Source: Sediminibacterium sp. KACHI17
Lineage (GTDB): Bacteria; Bacteroidota; Bacteroidia; Chitinophagales; Chitinophagaceae
Direction of reading: 5' to 3'
Length of the DNA: 64,000 nucleotides
Assembly: GCF_040362915.1 (NCBI RefSeq)
Contig: NZ_AP029612.1
Location: 496,001-560,000 of the forward strand
The position numbers were made by a program, and so were the translations under genes. Shown here piece by piece: positions 1-8,600 of the stretch. Numbering within the stretch: position 1 is the first letter of the stretch; each line of letters starts with the position of its first letter. The notes under the pieces were generated by a model. The model was not told the DNA's origin. It did no database searches and saw only the letters and a list, made by a program, of their open reading frames with translations.

Positions 1-457
1 CTTGCATTTTGGTATCATGTCCAACCGCAATGATCACGGGATCGTATGTGGCATAAGCATACGCGATACCGCCAAGGATACCGATCCATGGTTTTGCACC
101 TATGACCTGTGACAAAAAATAAAAGCTGATACACAGCAGGAAAAAGAAGCCAATTGGTTTGCCCATAAAGAGCATGAACAATTGGTGAAAGTAAATAGGG
201 GTGATGGGATTGGCAGCTTCCATTGCGATCTGGTAAGCCGGCATACCACCAAAAAGATTATTATTCCAAAGCGGATAGTGCCCGTGGGTCTCTTTGTACT
301 TGAACAGATCTTGGGCCATACCTTTCCAATGAGATACGTCTGATTGGTCGATGACTTTGCCTTCTAGTGCAGGTTTGCAAAAGATAATGGCTACCAGAAG
401 AAAAATACCCGCCGCTATTACATGCGGTAACAAAGATTTCCATTGAAACTGCTTCAT
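1..457 (-). CDS. YfhO-like multi-pass membrane protein, N-terminal part (cut by window edge)
   Basis: This is the first ~152 residues of a minus-strand gene whose 3' part lies outside the window. The start is the ATG at 457-455. A cytosolic basic start (MKQFQWK) leads into a transmembrane segment at about residues 10-27. An extracytoplasmic stretch follows with the pattern DQSDVSHWKGMAQD and WNNNLFGGMPAYQ, then further hydrophobic segments after about residue 100. This arrangement, with a large loop holding a WN-x-FGGMP motif after TM1, is typical of YfhO/DUF6798-like proteins (GT-C-like fold) that are common in Bacteroidota. Those proteins are thought to act in envelope glycan or lipoteichoic-acid-type glycosylation, but I cannot assign a substrate. 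It is transcribed divergently from the gene at 587. Confidence 0.75.
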   Translation of the reverse strand, partial: MKQFQWKSLLPHVIAAGIFLLVAIIFCKPALEGKVIDQSDVSHWKGMAQDLFKYKETHGHYPLWNNNLFGGMPAYQIAMEAANPITPIYFHQLFMLFMGKPIGFFFLLCISFYFLSQVIGAKPWIGILGGIAYAYATYDPVIIAVGHDTKMQ

Positions 458-586
458 GATACTTTTTTGAGCTATCAGCAAACCTACAGGAAAAATGTTT
501 GATTTTTTCGTGCGAAGGCAGCCATTTACAAACAGTTTGATAGTATTTTGTGTAAAATCTGATACCCGAATTTCAACGAAACAGTT

Positions 587-874
587 ATGGCAGGATTTTC
601 TTTCTTTTCCAGATTCGCATTTATCTGTAATATCTTTTTTCTGATTTGTTTATTGGTGAATCTATTTGTGGTCGTAGAGCAGGCCGAAAAACTAGGCTTT
701 CTGGCAGATACCGCCATTGCCATGGGAATGGTATTGTCTCCTGTTTTGAATATGGGAGTGAACTTATGGTTCATCCTTTTGTTGCTTGGTAAAAAACAGA
801 TCACAGTGGCTAAATGGTTGACGGCTTTTAACTTCTTGATCCTGGTAATTCAAATCATTTATTTTCTGAATTAA
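587..874 (+). CDS. small three-helix membrane protein, unknown function
   Basis: A 95-residue, very hydrophobic protein with three predicted transmembrane helices (about residues 8-30, 42-66 and 72-94) and few charges, grouped as EQAEK after helix 1 and GKKQ before helix 3. The stop at 872-874 is only five bases from the start of the queuosine-precursor transporter homologue, so the two are probably co-transcribed. I do not recognise a family. It may be an accessory to the transporter, but only the gene spacing supports that. Confidence 0.6.
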   Translation: MAGFSFFSRFAFICNIFFLICLLVNLFVVVEQAEKLGFLADTAIAMGMVLSPVLNMGVNLWFILLLLGKKQITVAKWLTAFNFLILVIQIIYFLN

Positions 875-879
875 TATTT

Positions 880-1662
880 ATGATCACACATATTTTACGT
901 GACAAGCCTACAAAATTATTCATCAGTATCGCTGCTTTTTTTGTAGCCAATGCATTGATCGCTGAATGTATAGGAGGGAAGATCTTTTCACTGGAGAAAG
1001 TATTTGGAGTTGATCCTGTTAACCTTACTTTATTCGGACAAACCGGATTGTCATTTAATCTTACTTGTGGTGTGTTGCTTTGGCCTCTTGAATTTGTGAT
1101 CACTGATATTGTGAATGAGTATTATGGTCCACGTGCAGTGAGAAGGATCAGCTATACGGCTGTGGTTTTGATCACCTATGCGTTTATCATGTTTTATGCA
1201 GCTATGAATATTCCTCCAGCTGATTTCTGGATCACGTCCAAACAAACAGAAGGTATTGCCAATATGCAGGATGCATTTGGGGGCATATTTGGACAAGGGA
1301 TGTGGATCATAGCAGGAAGTCTGATCGCATTTCTGGTGAGTCAAATTGTAGATGTGACCGTATTCCATAAGATCAAAAAAAGAACCGGACAAAAATGGGT
1401 TTGGTTGCGTGCAACAGGGTCTACATTGGTATCGCAATTGGTGGATAGTTTTATTGTTTTATTCATCGCCTTTAAGATCGGGAATGGATGGAGCTGGAAA
1501 TTGGTGCTGGCAATTTGTCTCGTGAACTATCTCTATAAATTCACCATGGCGATCATTCTAACACCATTGATCTATTTCGCCGAAAATAGAATTGATCAAT
1601 ACCTTGGTCCGGAAACCGCACGTAAAATGAAATTGGCGGCGATGGGAAAGGAGGAGGAGTGA
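880..1662 (+). CDS. queuosine precursor transporter (YhhQ/DUF165 family)
   Basis: A 260-residue integral membrane protein of the YhhQ (DUF165, Vut_1) family. These proteins import queuosine precursors such as preQ0/preQ1 for tRNA modification. Several hydrophobic segments span the length. Family hallmarks are the N-terminal FVANALIAECIGGKI, the central LEFVITDIVNEYYG with its conserved acidic pair and YG, and the C-terminal VNYLYKFTMAIILTPLIY. The start ATG at 880 is five bases past the upstream small membrane protein. A row of 7-nt repeats begins directly after the stop (1665-1699). The substrate assignment rests on family knowledge, not on anything specific here. Confidence 0.9.
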   Translation: MITHILRDKPTKLFISIAAFFVANALIAECIGGKIFSLEKVFGVDPVNLTLFGQTGLSFNLTCGVLLWPLEFVITDIVNEYYGPRAVRRISYTAVVLITYAFIMFYAAMNIPPADFWITSKQTEGIANMQDAFGGIFGQGMWIIAGSLIAFLVSQIVDVTVFHKIKKRTGQKWVWLRATGSTLVSQLVDSFIVLFIAFKIGNGWSWKLVLAICLVNYLYKFTMAIILTPLIYFAENRIDQYLGPETARKMKLAAMGKEEE

Positions 1663-1664
1663 GT

Positions 1665-1745
1665 GTGAATAGTGAGTAGTCAATAGTGATTAGTGAGTAT
1701 GGTTTTATGTTGCATGGTATTTTAAACACAAGTACTCAATACCCA
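1665..1745. repeat. heptad repeat element between convergent genes (GTGARTA words)
   Basis: Five 7-nt words run without a gap from 1665 to 1699, with consensus GTGANTA (word 3 is GTCAATA). Around 1728-1745 the opposite strand carries related words (TATTGGG, TATTGAG, TACT), so the region can form an imperfect hairpin. It fills the gap between the transporter at 880-1662 and the NUDIX gene ending at 1755. The same words recur on the minus strand at about 19385-19419. Confidence 0.7.
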
Positions 1746-1754
1746 ATAACCTGA

Positions 1755-2210
1755 TTATCTTTTCTTCAACAGCTCGATCACAACTTTATCAATTGGTAGT
1801 GTAACAGCATCTGCATTGAGTTCATTCCAGTGGACCCATCGGAAGACTTCACTTTCACCATTTGGGTTGCTGGTTTGTTCCGGGCTTAGGTCAAAAGCTT
1901 TTGTTTTGGTTTCGAGTGGGATGGGTTCTTCTGCATGAACTCTGTAATAAATAGAAATGATCTGGTCTTTTTGATTGAATGCAGAGATCTGAAAAAAATC
2001 AGTAGTATAAAAATGTTCCCCGATCGTGACATCTAATCCGGTCTCTTCTTTGAATTCTCTTTTTAAACAGTCTCTTGTGCCTTCGCCAAATTCTAATCCG
2101 CCGCCTGGAAGTTTTGTGATATAAGCACCGCGAATAAATTCATCACTAACCAGAAGCCGTTGTTGACTGTCTAACAAAATTCCATACACACGAATATTGA
2201 ATAAAGGCAT
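1755..2210 (-). CDS. NUDIX hydrolase
   Basis: A 151-residue NUDIX-fold pyrophosphohydrolase. The NUDIX box is intact at about residues 37-59: G-x5-E-x7-REFKEETGL fits the consensus Gx5Ex7REUxEExGU exactly, so Mg-dependent hydrolysis of a nucleoside diphosphate-X compound is expected. The substrate cannot be read from the sequence. A C-terminal FRWVHWNEL segment is typical of the fold. The start lies one base from the corA stop, so it is the last gene of a minus-strand run of nucleoside phosphorylase, dapF, corA and this gene. Confidence 0.9.
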   Translation of the reverse strand: MPLFNIRVYGILLDSQQRLLVSDEFIRGAYITKLPGGGLEFGEGTRDCLKREFKEETGLDVTIGEHFYTTDFFQISAFNQKDQIISIYYRVHAEEPIPLETKTKAFDLSPEQTSNPNGESEVFRWVHWNELNADAVTLPIDKVVIELLKKR

Positions 2211-2211
2211 A

Positions 2212-3153
2212 TCAGAACCATTTCTTTTTCATGAAGTACCAGCTGATGACTACAGCTATTGCAATCGATAAACCAATCGGGACATAGAATGCATACGGTG
2301 AATGTGCCCATGGGATATTGTCAACGTTCATGCCATACAAGCTGGCAACCATCACCGGTAAAGAAAGAATGATGGTAATTGACGTCAGACGTTTCATCAC
2401 ATTGTTCAGGTTGTTACTGATGATACTCGCGAATGCATCCAATGTACTGGTGAGGATATTCGTATAGATATTCGCCATCTCCAGCGCCTGGCTGGTATCA
2501 ACGATCAAGTCATTCAGAAATTCTCTCTCTTCTTCATTGAGTCCTAAGAAATTTGTTCGTTCCAGTTTCATCATCAGCATTTCATTACTGCGTAAGGCTG
2601 TCACGAAATAGACCAGACTTTTTTGTATACGCATCAGATTCAAAAGGTCTACATTACTATTGCTTTCATATAAACTGGTTTCATACTGATTTCTTCGATG
2701 ATTGATCTCCTTCAGGAATTCCATGAAATTCTGTACTACTTTTTCAAAGACCTTTAAAATCATCATGTTCTTTTTATCCGGATGTCTTTTCTGAAAAGAG
2801 TTCAGGAATTTCTTGATAGCTCCGTTATCAAAAGAGTTTACAGTTACAATTTGCGTATGCGTGAGGATAATGCAAATCGGTATTGTGATATAAAAAGCAT
2901 CACTGTCGTTGAAAGAGTTATTTTCTGTGGGGGTTTTAATAACAACAAATCTGACATTGTCTTCTATTTCATAGCGCGGACGTTCGTCAATATCCAATGA
3001 GTCGCGCAGGAATTCAATCGGAATATCCAGACCTTCCGAAAGTTCAATGAATTCTTCTTCTTTAAAAGGGGGGACAAGATTTACCCAAACATCTCTATCA
3101 CCTTTATCGATCTCAACTGTTTGTCCGTTTATATTTTTGAAGTACTGAATCAT
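2212..3153 (-). CDS. corA: CorA-family magnesium/cobalt transporter
   Basis: A 313-residue CorA family (MIT superfamily) divalent-cation channel. The N-terminal ~240 residues form the cytosolic alpha/beta and long-helix domain. Two C-terminal transmembrane helices (about 252-273 and 287-308) follow. The ion-selectivity signature YGMN sits at about 273-276, at the end of TM1, with the periplasmic loop VDNIPW after it. The C-terminus MKKKWF is basic, as expected for the inside face. A hairpin-prone heptad element (3166-3207) separates it from dapF upstream; the NUDIX gene follows after one base. Confidence 0.93.
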   Translation of the reverse strand: MIQYFKNINGQTVEIDKGDRDVWVNLVPPFKEEEFIELSEGLDIPIEFLRDSLDIDERPRYEIEDNVRFVVIKTPTENNSFNDSDAFYITIPICIILTHTQIVTVNSFDNGAIKKFLNSFQKRHPDKKNMMILKVFEKVVQNFMEFLKEINHRRNQYETSLYESNSNVDLLNLMRIQKSLVYFVTALRSNEMLMMKLERTNFLGLNEEEREFLNDLIVDTSQALEMANIYTNILTSTLDAFASIISNNLNNVMKRLTSITIILSLPVMVASLYGMNVDNIPWAHSPYAFYVPIGLSIAIAVVISWYFMKKKWF

Positions 3154-3165
3154 AGGGCGATTGTT

Positions 3166-3207
3166 AGATGTCAGATATCAGATGTATTAAAGATCAGATA
3201 TCTGACA
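3166..3207. repeat. heptad element with 15-bp inverted repeat (ATGTCAG words)
   Basis: Arms at 3169-3183 and 3193-3207 are reverse complements over 15 bp with one mismatch, enclosing a 9-nt loop. The left part reads as 7-nt words ATGTCAG, ATATCAG, ATGTATT. There is no T-run. It lies between dapF and corA on the minus strand, so it may weaken or process the transcript. The word ATGTCAG recurs at 41041 and 55462. Confidence 0.7.
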
Positions 3208-3210
3208 GGG

Positions 3211-3999
3211 TCAAATTGTTATTTCTCCTTTAAATACAAAATCTGCAGGTCCGCAAAGCCAAATATTTCTGAACTGTTGGTCATTGATCTTGTCGAATTC
3301 AACAGCGAGTTTTCCACCTTTTGTTTTGATGTCTACACGGTTGAAGCCTTTGTCATTATGTGCAAACACAAGCGCGGCGGCGGTTACACCGGTTCCACAA
3401 CTGAATGTTTCATCTTCCACACCTCTCTCATATGTTCTTACCACAATATTTTTAGATTCCTGTTCCACAAAGTTTACATTGATACCTTTTTCTGCGAAGT
3501 CTTTACTGTTGCGGATACTTCTCCCTTCATTGAATACATCCAGTTTCATGATATCCTGAACCGTTTTGATATAGTGTGGTGAACCTGTATCCAGTATAGC
3601 ATCTCCATTATGTTGAGTGATGGTATCAACATCTTTCATTTTTAGGCGGATCCAATTTTTTTCATCCAGTTCAGCTTCATGTTCTCCATCTGACGCAAGA
3701 AAACGATAAGTGGTTTTATGAATTCCCATGTCATAAGCAAATTTCGTCAAACACCTGCCACCATTGCCACACATGCTGCTTTCATTACCATCTGCGTTGT
3801 AGTATTTCATTTCAAAATCATACCCAGATAAAGTATTGAGTAGCATGAGTCCATCAGCACCAATGCCAAATCTTCTGTCACATAAATGATGGATTTGTGC
3901 AGTGGATAAATGGATATGACCATTGCGATTATCCATGATCACAAAATCATTTCCGGTACCTTGATATTTATAAAATGTGAGTGTCATACCAGTGATCAT
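3211..3999 (-). CDS. dapF: diaminopimelate epimerase
   Basis: This enzyme converts LL- to meso-diaminopimelate for lysine and peptidoglycan synthesis. At 262 residues it is a normal length. Both catalytic cysteines are present: C77 in MCGNGGR and C201 in FSCGTGVTAAAL. The N-terminal substrate-binding motif KYQGTGNDF is at about 11-19. The start at 3999 gives an ATGA overlap with the upstream nucleoside phosphorylase stop, suggesting translational coupling. The ATG four codons later (3987, MTLTFYKYQG) matches the usual family start and may be the real one. Confidence 0.95.
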   Translation of the reverse strand: MITGMTLTFYKYQGTGNDFVIMDNRNGHIHLSTAQIHHLCDRRFGIGADGLMLLNTLSGYDFEMKYYNADGNESSMCGNGGRCLTKFAYDMGIHKTTYRFLASDGEHEAELDEKNWIRLKMKDVDTITQHNGDAILDTGSPHYIKTVQDIMKLDVFNEGRSIRNSKDFAEKGINVNFVEQESKNIVVRTYERGVEDETFSCGTGVTAAALVFAHNDKGFNRVDIKTKGGKLAVEFDKINDQQFRNIWLCGPADFVFKGEITI

Positions 4000-4868
4000 G
4001 CAGATAATATTTCCAAAGTTTTAATGATTAGTTTTTCAACAGCGGCAGCTCCATCTTTGCTGAATTGTTTATTGACACGATTAGCCACGATCGCGCTTAA
4101 GCTCAAACAATGATGTCCTAATAATTTTCCCAAACCATAAATACCACTTGTTTCCATTTCGAAGTTGGTAATGCGATGATTGCCATATTGAAAGCTGGTG
4201 AGCTGATCAACCCAGTCTGTATTAAATAGGCCAAGTCGAAGTACTCTTCCTTGCGGACCATAAAATCCGGGACATGTAACTGTAATGCCGTGATGAAATC
4301 CTTCAACAAAATGCTTTAATACAGAAGGACCAGCAGATGCTATATAAGGAGAAGCGATATTGTTACCCAATTTGGTGTGATTGATAAAAGCACCAACAAT
4401 TTCACTTTCTTCCGGATTGTTTTTTTGTTGATAAAAATTCAGCAGGTTATCGATGCCTAATCCATGGGTACTGGCCACAAAACTATCTGCAGGAATATCG
4501 GCTTGAAGAGATCCGGATGTGCCAACTCTAACAATGGTGAGGGGAGTATGGGTAGACTTCACGGTTCTAGTATCAAAATCAATATTGACCAATGCGTCCA
4601 ATTCATTTAAGACGATGTCGATATTATCGGTACCGATTCCTGTAGATACCACACTTATTCTTTTTTGACCGATGCGACCTGTATGTGTTACAAATTCGCG
4701 GTGCTGGAATTTACCTTCGACCTGATCGAAATGTTTACTCACTTCACCAACACGATCGGGGTCGCCCACGGTTATGATGGTTGGAGCGAGTTCTTCGGGT
4801 CTCAGATTCAGGTGGTATACGGCACCACGTTGATTAAGGATAAATTCACTTTCTGCAATACGGTTCAT
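3996..4868 (-). CDS. nucleoside phosphorylase (uridine phosphorylase-like)
   Basis: A 290-residue member of the PNP/UDP phosphorylase family, which cleaves nucleosides with phosphate. The phosphate-binding segment VGDPDR is at about 34-39. RVGTSGSLQADIPADSF is the typical central motif, and NFEMETSGIYGLGKLLGH holds the conserved ribose-binding EMExxG pattern. The family includes uridine phosphorylase and purine-specific enzymes; the sequence alone does not settle base specificity. It is the first gene of the operon that continues with dapF. Its 5' side faces tRNA-Cys across about 94 bases. Confidence 0.88.
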   Translation of the reverse strand: MNRIAESEFILNQRGAVYHLNLRPEELAPTIITVGDPDRVGEVSKHFDQVEGKFQHREFVTHTGRIGQKRISVVSTGIGTDNIDIVLNELDALVNIDFDTRTVKSTHTPLTIVRVGTSGSLQADIPADSFVASTHGLGIDNLLNFYQQKNNPEESEIVGAFINHTKLGNNIASPYIASAGPSVLKHFVEGFHHGITVTCPGFYGPQGRVLRLGLFNTDWVDQLTSFQYGNHRITNFEMETSGIYGLGKLLGHHCLSLSAIVANRVNKQFSKDGAAAVEKLIIKTLEILSA

Positions 4869-4962
4869 ACTGAATGGGTTATCGCCGACAAATTTCGGGT
4901 TTTCGCATTTAGAATTTTGAAATTCCTTCGATTGCTTTATTTTCGCACCCTGCTACGGAAAA

Positions 4963-5033
4963 GGTCCTGTGGCCGAGTGGCTAGGCAGAGCTCTGCAAAA
5001 GCTTCTACAGCGGTTCGAATCCGCTCGGGACCT
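4963..5033 (+). tRNA. tRNA-Cys (anticodon GCA)
   Basis: The 7-bp acceptor stem pairs 4963-4969 with 5026-5032 (one T-G pair). The anticodon arm is GAGCT/AGCTT around the loop CTGCAAA with anticodon GCA. The T arm is AGCGG-TTCGAAT-CCGCT. The discriminator is T5033, and CCA is not encoded. A TATTTTCG box at 4938-4945 is a plausible -7 promoter element, and a strong terminator follows at 5038. Confidence 0.95.
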
Positions 5034-5037
5034 CTGG

Positions 5038-5069
5038 AAGGGATCAGGTGTCACCTGATCCCTTTTTTT
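5038..5069 (+). terminator. intrinsic terminator after tRNA-Cys
   Basis: Perfect inverted repeat: 5038-5050 pairs with 5052-5064 (13 bp nominal; the real loop will be about 5 nt). It is GC-rich in the middle (GGGATCAGG) and followed by a run of seven T. Confidence 0.9.
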
Positions 5070-5618
5070 ATAAGTTATTGATAATCAATTGTAGTGATCT
5101 TCCACTTTGCTTTCGTTTTTTTTCCCGTTGGCGTCCGTGAAAAACACGTGAGTCAGAATAAATTTTTAACTCCTTCGAGATCTCTTTTTGCATCAAATTT
5201 AAATTTTAATCGTTTTATAATCTCTCAAAAATGATAGTAAATCGTCATGCTGATGATTTCGTTTTATTTTTAATAAAAAGCTTTATATCATATTATTACG
5301 AATGTGTTTATTATATATATGTTTATCTCTATGCGGTAGTGATCTATCATATCGGATCACTTATATAATAAAAAAAGCATTTGTGTATAATAAAATCCGC
5401 ATTTTTCCTTTGATGTTTAGCATTCATCATTTAGTTTTGATGAATCATTAACAGATTATTTTGTTTCCCCCAGGCGATCTGTTAAGCGCAAAACCTTCAA
5501 CATCCTATCGAAACTTTTTAAAGTTCATATCCACGCAGTAGTACTGCATCCTATTTGAATCCTTTCCTATGTGCCCCAAACAAATGTTTGGATTAGCATC
5601 ATTGCAACAACTAGAATC
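5070..5618. other. AT-rich intergenic region and leader of the giant surface protein
   Basis: About 550 bases without a gene, much more AT-rich than the flanks. It holds several short palindromes: ATTGATAATCAAT at 5077-5089, a 7-bp stem AGTGATC/GATCACT at 5338-5361, AACTTTTTAAAGTT near 5513, and GCAGTAGTACTGC near 5535. It also holds the promoter listed at 5409-5439. From that promoter the untranslated leader would be about 170 nt, long for a Bacteroidota gene and possibly regulatory. I recognise no riboswitch class. Confidence 0.6.
5409..5439 (+). promoter_or_regulatory. Bacteroidota-type promoter for the giant surface protein
   Basis: A -33 box TTTG at 5409-5412 and a -7 box TAGTTTTG at 5432-5439 are 19 bases apart, an exact fit to the known Bacteroidota consensus TTTG-N19/21-TAnnTTTG. 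The start codon is 180 bases downstream. Confidence 0.65.
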
Positions 5619-8600
5619 ATGGCTTTTTCTACGAGAAAATTGTTATTGTCTTCAGTACTGAGTGTGCTTTTGCTGTTTATTATTTCAGCAACTAAAGCGC
5701 AAACCAATGCTTTAAGTTTTGATGGCGTCAATGATCAGATGGTCGTAGGCACTGATACAGCATTGAATCTAAACACCCAGATCACTATTGAATCTTGGAT
5801 CAAGCCTGATCTTACCAATACTCGAAACGTTCAATCGGTTATCTCAAAATCTTCTATCAGTCAGAATACAGGGTATATTTTTCCAAGAACCGATGACAAT
5901 TGGAATAAGCTTGTTTTTTACATCAACTTCAATGCGCTAGGTTGGAGAAAATTAGAAGTTCCTTATACAGCTTATAAAAGTTCATGGACACATGTAGCTG
6001 CAACCTATGATGGTGCATTCATGAGAATCTATATTAATGGAAGTCCGGCAGGGGAGTTGGCAGTTACAGGAACGATTACGGTTAACACCAATCCATTAAC
6101 AGTAGGATACCACAATGGATTTGAAGGCACTTCATCTGAATACTTCGCAGGAAGTATCGATGAGATCAGAATCTGGAGAAGAGCACTGGTTCAGTGTGAG
6201 ATTCAAAATAACTTGACTTGTGAAGTAGCAGCCGGTGGACAAACTGGGCTGGTTTCTTATTTTAAGCTGAACCAGGGTTCAGCAGGGTTATTGAATTCTC
6301 TGCTTACAAGCGTAACCAACTCAATTGCAGGAAGAGCGAATGCTACTTTAAATAATTTTGGATTATTAGGATTGACTTCCAACTGGATTGAAGGTATCGC
6401 AACAGGTACCTGTTCTGTATTTACACCTCCGGTAACATCAGCCAGCAGTGATAAATTGTCTTATCTGAATACTGAGACCATCCAATTCAATGCAACGGGT
6501 GGTGTTTCCTACAGCTGGACCGGACCAAATGGATTCACTTCTACCTTGGCTTCACCGACTAGATCTGCGAGTGGTAATGCCGGTACTTATACAGTTGCGA
6601 TTACAACAGCGAACGGTTGTGTGGTGAAACAAAATGTAACGATTCAAGTAAGTACAAGAACCGGACGTGGATTACATTTTGATGGTATCAATGATGTTGT
6701 CACAATTGCGGATAATCCTTCACTGAATACTGGTACAGGATTAACCATTGAAGCATGGATTCGTCCAACTGACCGTAACACGCCGATTCAAACCGTTGTT
6801 AATAAATCATCTTTTGCTACACAGGGTTATGTATTCCCTCGTACAGATGATGGATGGAGATCGATCTCTTTTTATGTTCACTTAGAGGGGCAAGGGTGGA
6901 AGATCGCAAGAGCTCCTTATCCATTAGTGAATGGACAACCTCAGATCAATACATGGCATCATGTGGCAGCAACATATGATGGATTCAAGTTGCGTATTTA
7001 TGTGAATGGTGTATTGTCTGCAACAGAAGAATTTGTTGGTCAGTTGTCTCGCAATACAAATCCGATCTCTATTGGTAACCAATCTGGTTATACAGAATTT
7101 TATCAGGGTAATTTGGATGAGGTTCGTATCTGGAACCGTGCGCTTGATCTTTGTGAGATCACCAATAATATGAACTGTGAATTACCGATGCCACAAACAG
7201 GGCTTCAGGTGTATTATCAGTTCGACCAAGGACTTGAGTCTGTTAATAATACCGCTATTACTCAGGTTACTGATGCGAGTGGTAACAATAACAATGGATC
7301 ATTGACTAATTTCACGCTGCTTAGCAATACTTCAAATTTCACAGCAGGTAAATTAACCAATGATAATACCTGTGCGCCATTCACAGCGCCTACGATCACA
7401 GCCGCTGCTAATGGATCTGTTTTAGAAGTAGGCAGTACAATACAGCTGACAGCAAACACAGATGGTGCTTCTTCATACTCATGGACTGGTCCAAATAATT
7501 TTACTTCGAATCAACAAAATCCTACATTGACCAATGCTCAGATTGTTAATGGAGGAACTTATGTTGTTACTGCAGAAGTCAATGGATGTAATCCACTTGC
7601 TAGCGTTAAAGTTGTCATAGCTAATAAAGGAGGATCCATTACATTAGATGGGGTGGATGATATGCTTACGCATCCAAGCAATGATGCATTTAAAATACAG
7701 AATCAGATCACACTTGAAAGTTGGGTATATCCAACCGATGGTCAAAGAAATATCCAAAGTGTAATGGGTAATTCTTCTCGTGCTCATAACTACGGATATA
7801 TTTTCCCAAGAACTGATGATGGTTGGAAATCAGTGATCTTCTATCTGCATATCAATGGTGAGTGGAAGAAATTGACAGCTCCTGAGTTCAATGGTCTAAA
7901 CCAATGGCACCATGTAGCTGCAACCTATGATGGGTTTAATATGCGTATTTATGTGGATGGAGTATTGAAAGCTACTCAGGAAGCTACAGGTACCATTACC
8001 ACAATTCCTCCGGCCGACTTAAACACAACCATCAATCCTAATTTATTTGTGATCGGAAACCAGCCTGGATTTACTGAGTTCTATCGTGGTAAATTAGAAG
8101 AAGCTAAAGTTTGGAACAGAGCATTGAATCAGTGTGAGATCATTAATAATATGAACTGTGAGTTACAACCTTCACAAAGCGGATTGGTTGCTTACTACAA
8201 ATTCAATCAGGGTTGGGCTAATGTTGCTAACGCTGAAACATCTGTGATCGATGCGGGTGGTAATAATCGTCATTTATCACTGGTGAATGTTGCACAAGAT
8301 GGAACTGCATCCAACTGGAGTGATTTTAAAGTGAACGGTACTTGCAGCACTTATGCGGAACCACCGGTAACTGCTCAGGCAAACGGTAGTGTTTTCGGAA
8401 TCGGTAGCACGATTCGTTTATTTGCGAATGGCGGTACAGCTTACGAGTGGACCGGTCCAAGTTCATTTGAATCCAATTCTCCAAGTCCGATTGTTTATAA
8501 TGCACAATCTGTAAATACCGGTATCTATACTGTAGGTGTTCCATTTGTGAATTGTAAGATCTATAAGAGTGTTAGATTAACTGTTACACCATTGCCTGCT

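Noticed and set aside
4665..5081. 138-aa plus-strand frame across tRNA-Cys
   Set aside because: Antisense to the nucleoside phosphorylase and runs through the tRNA.
5571..5618. GTG start of the giant protein 16 codons upstream
   Set aside because: It would put a polar stretch before the signal peptide; the ATG at 5619 begins a normal signal sequence.
5070..5618. Small RNA gene or hidden small ORF in the AT-rich gap
   Set aside because: Only short palindromes and a promoter for the downstream gene are visible; no ORF with a plausible start and composition.
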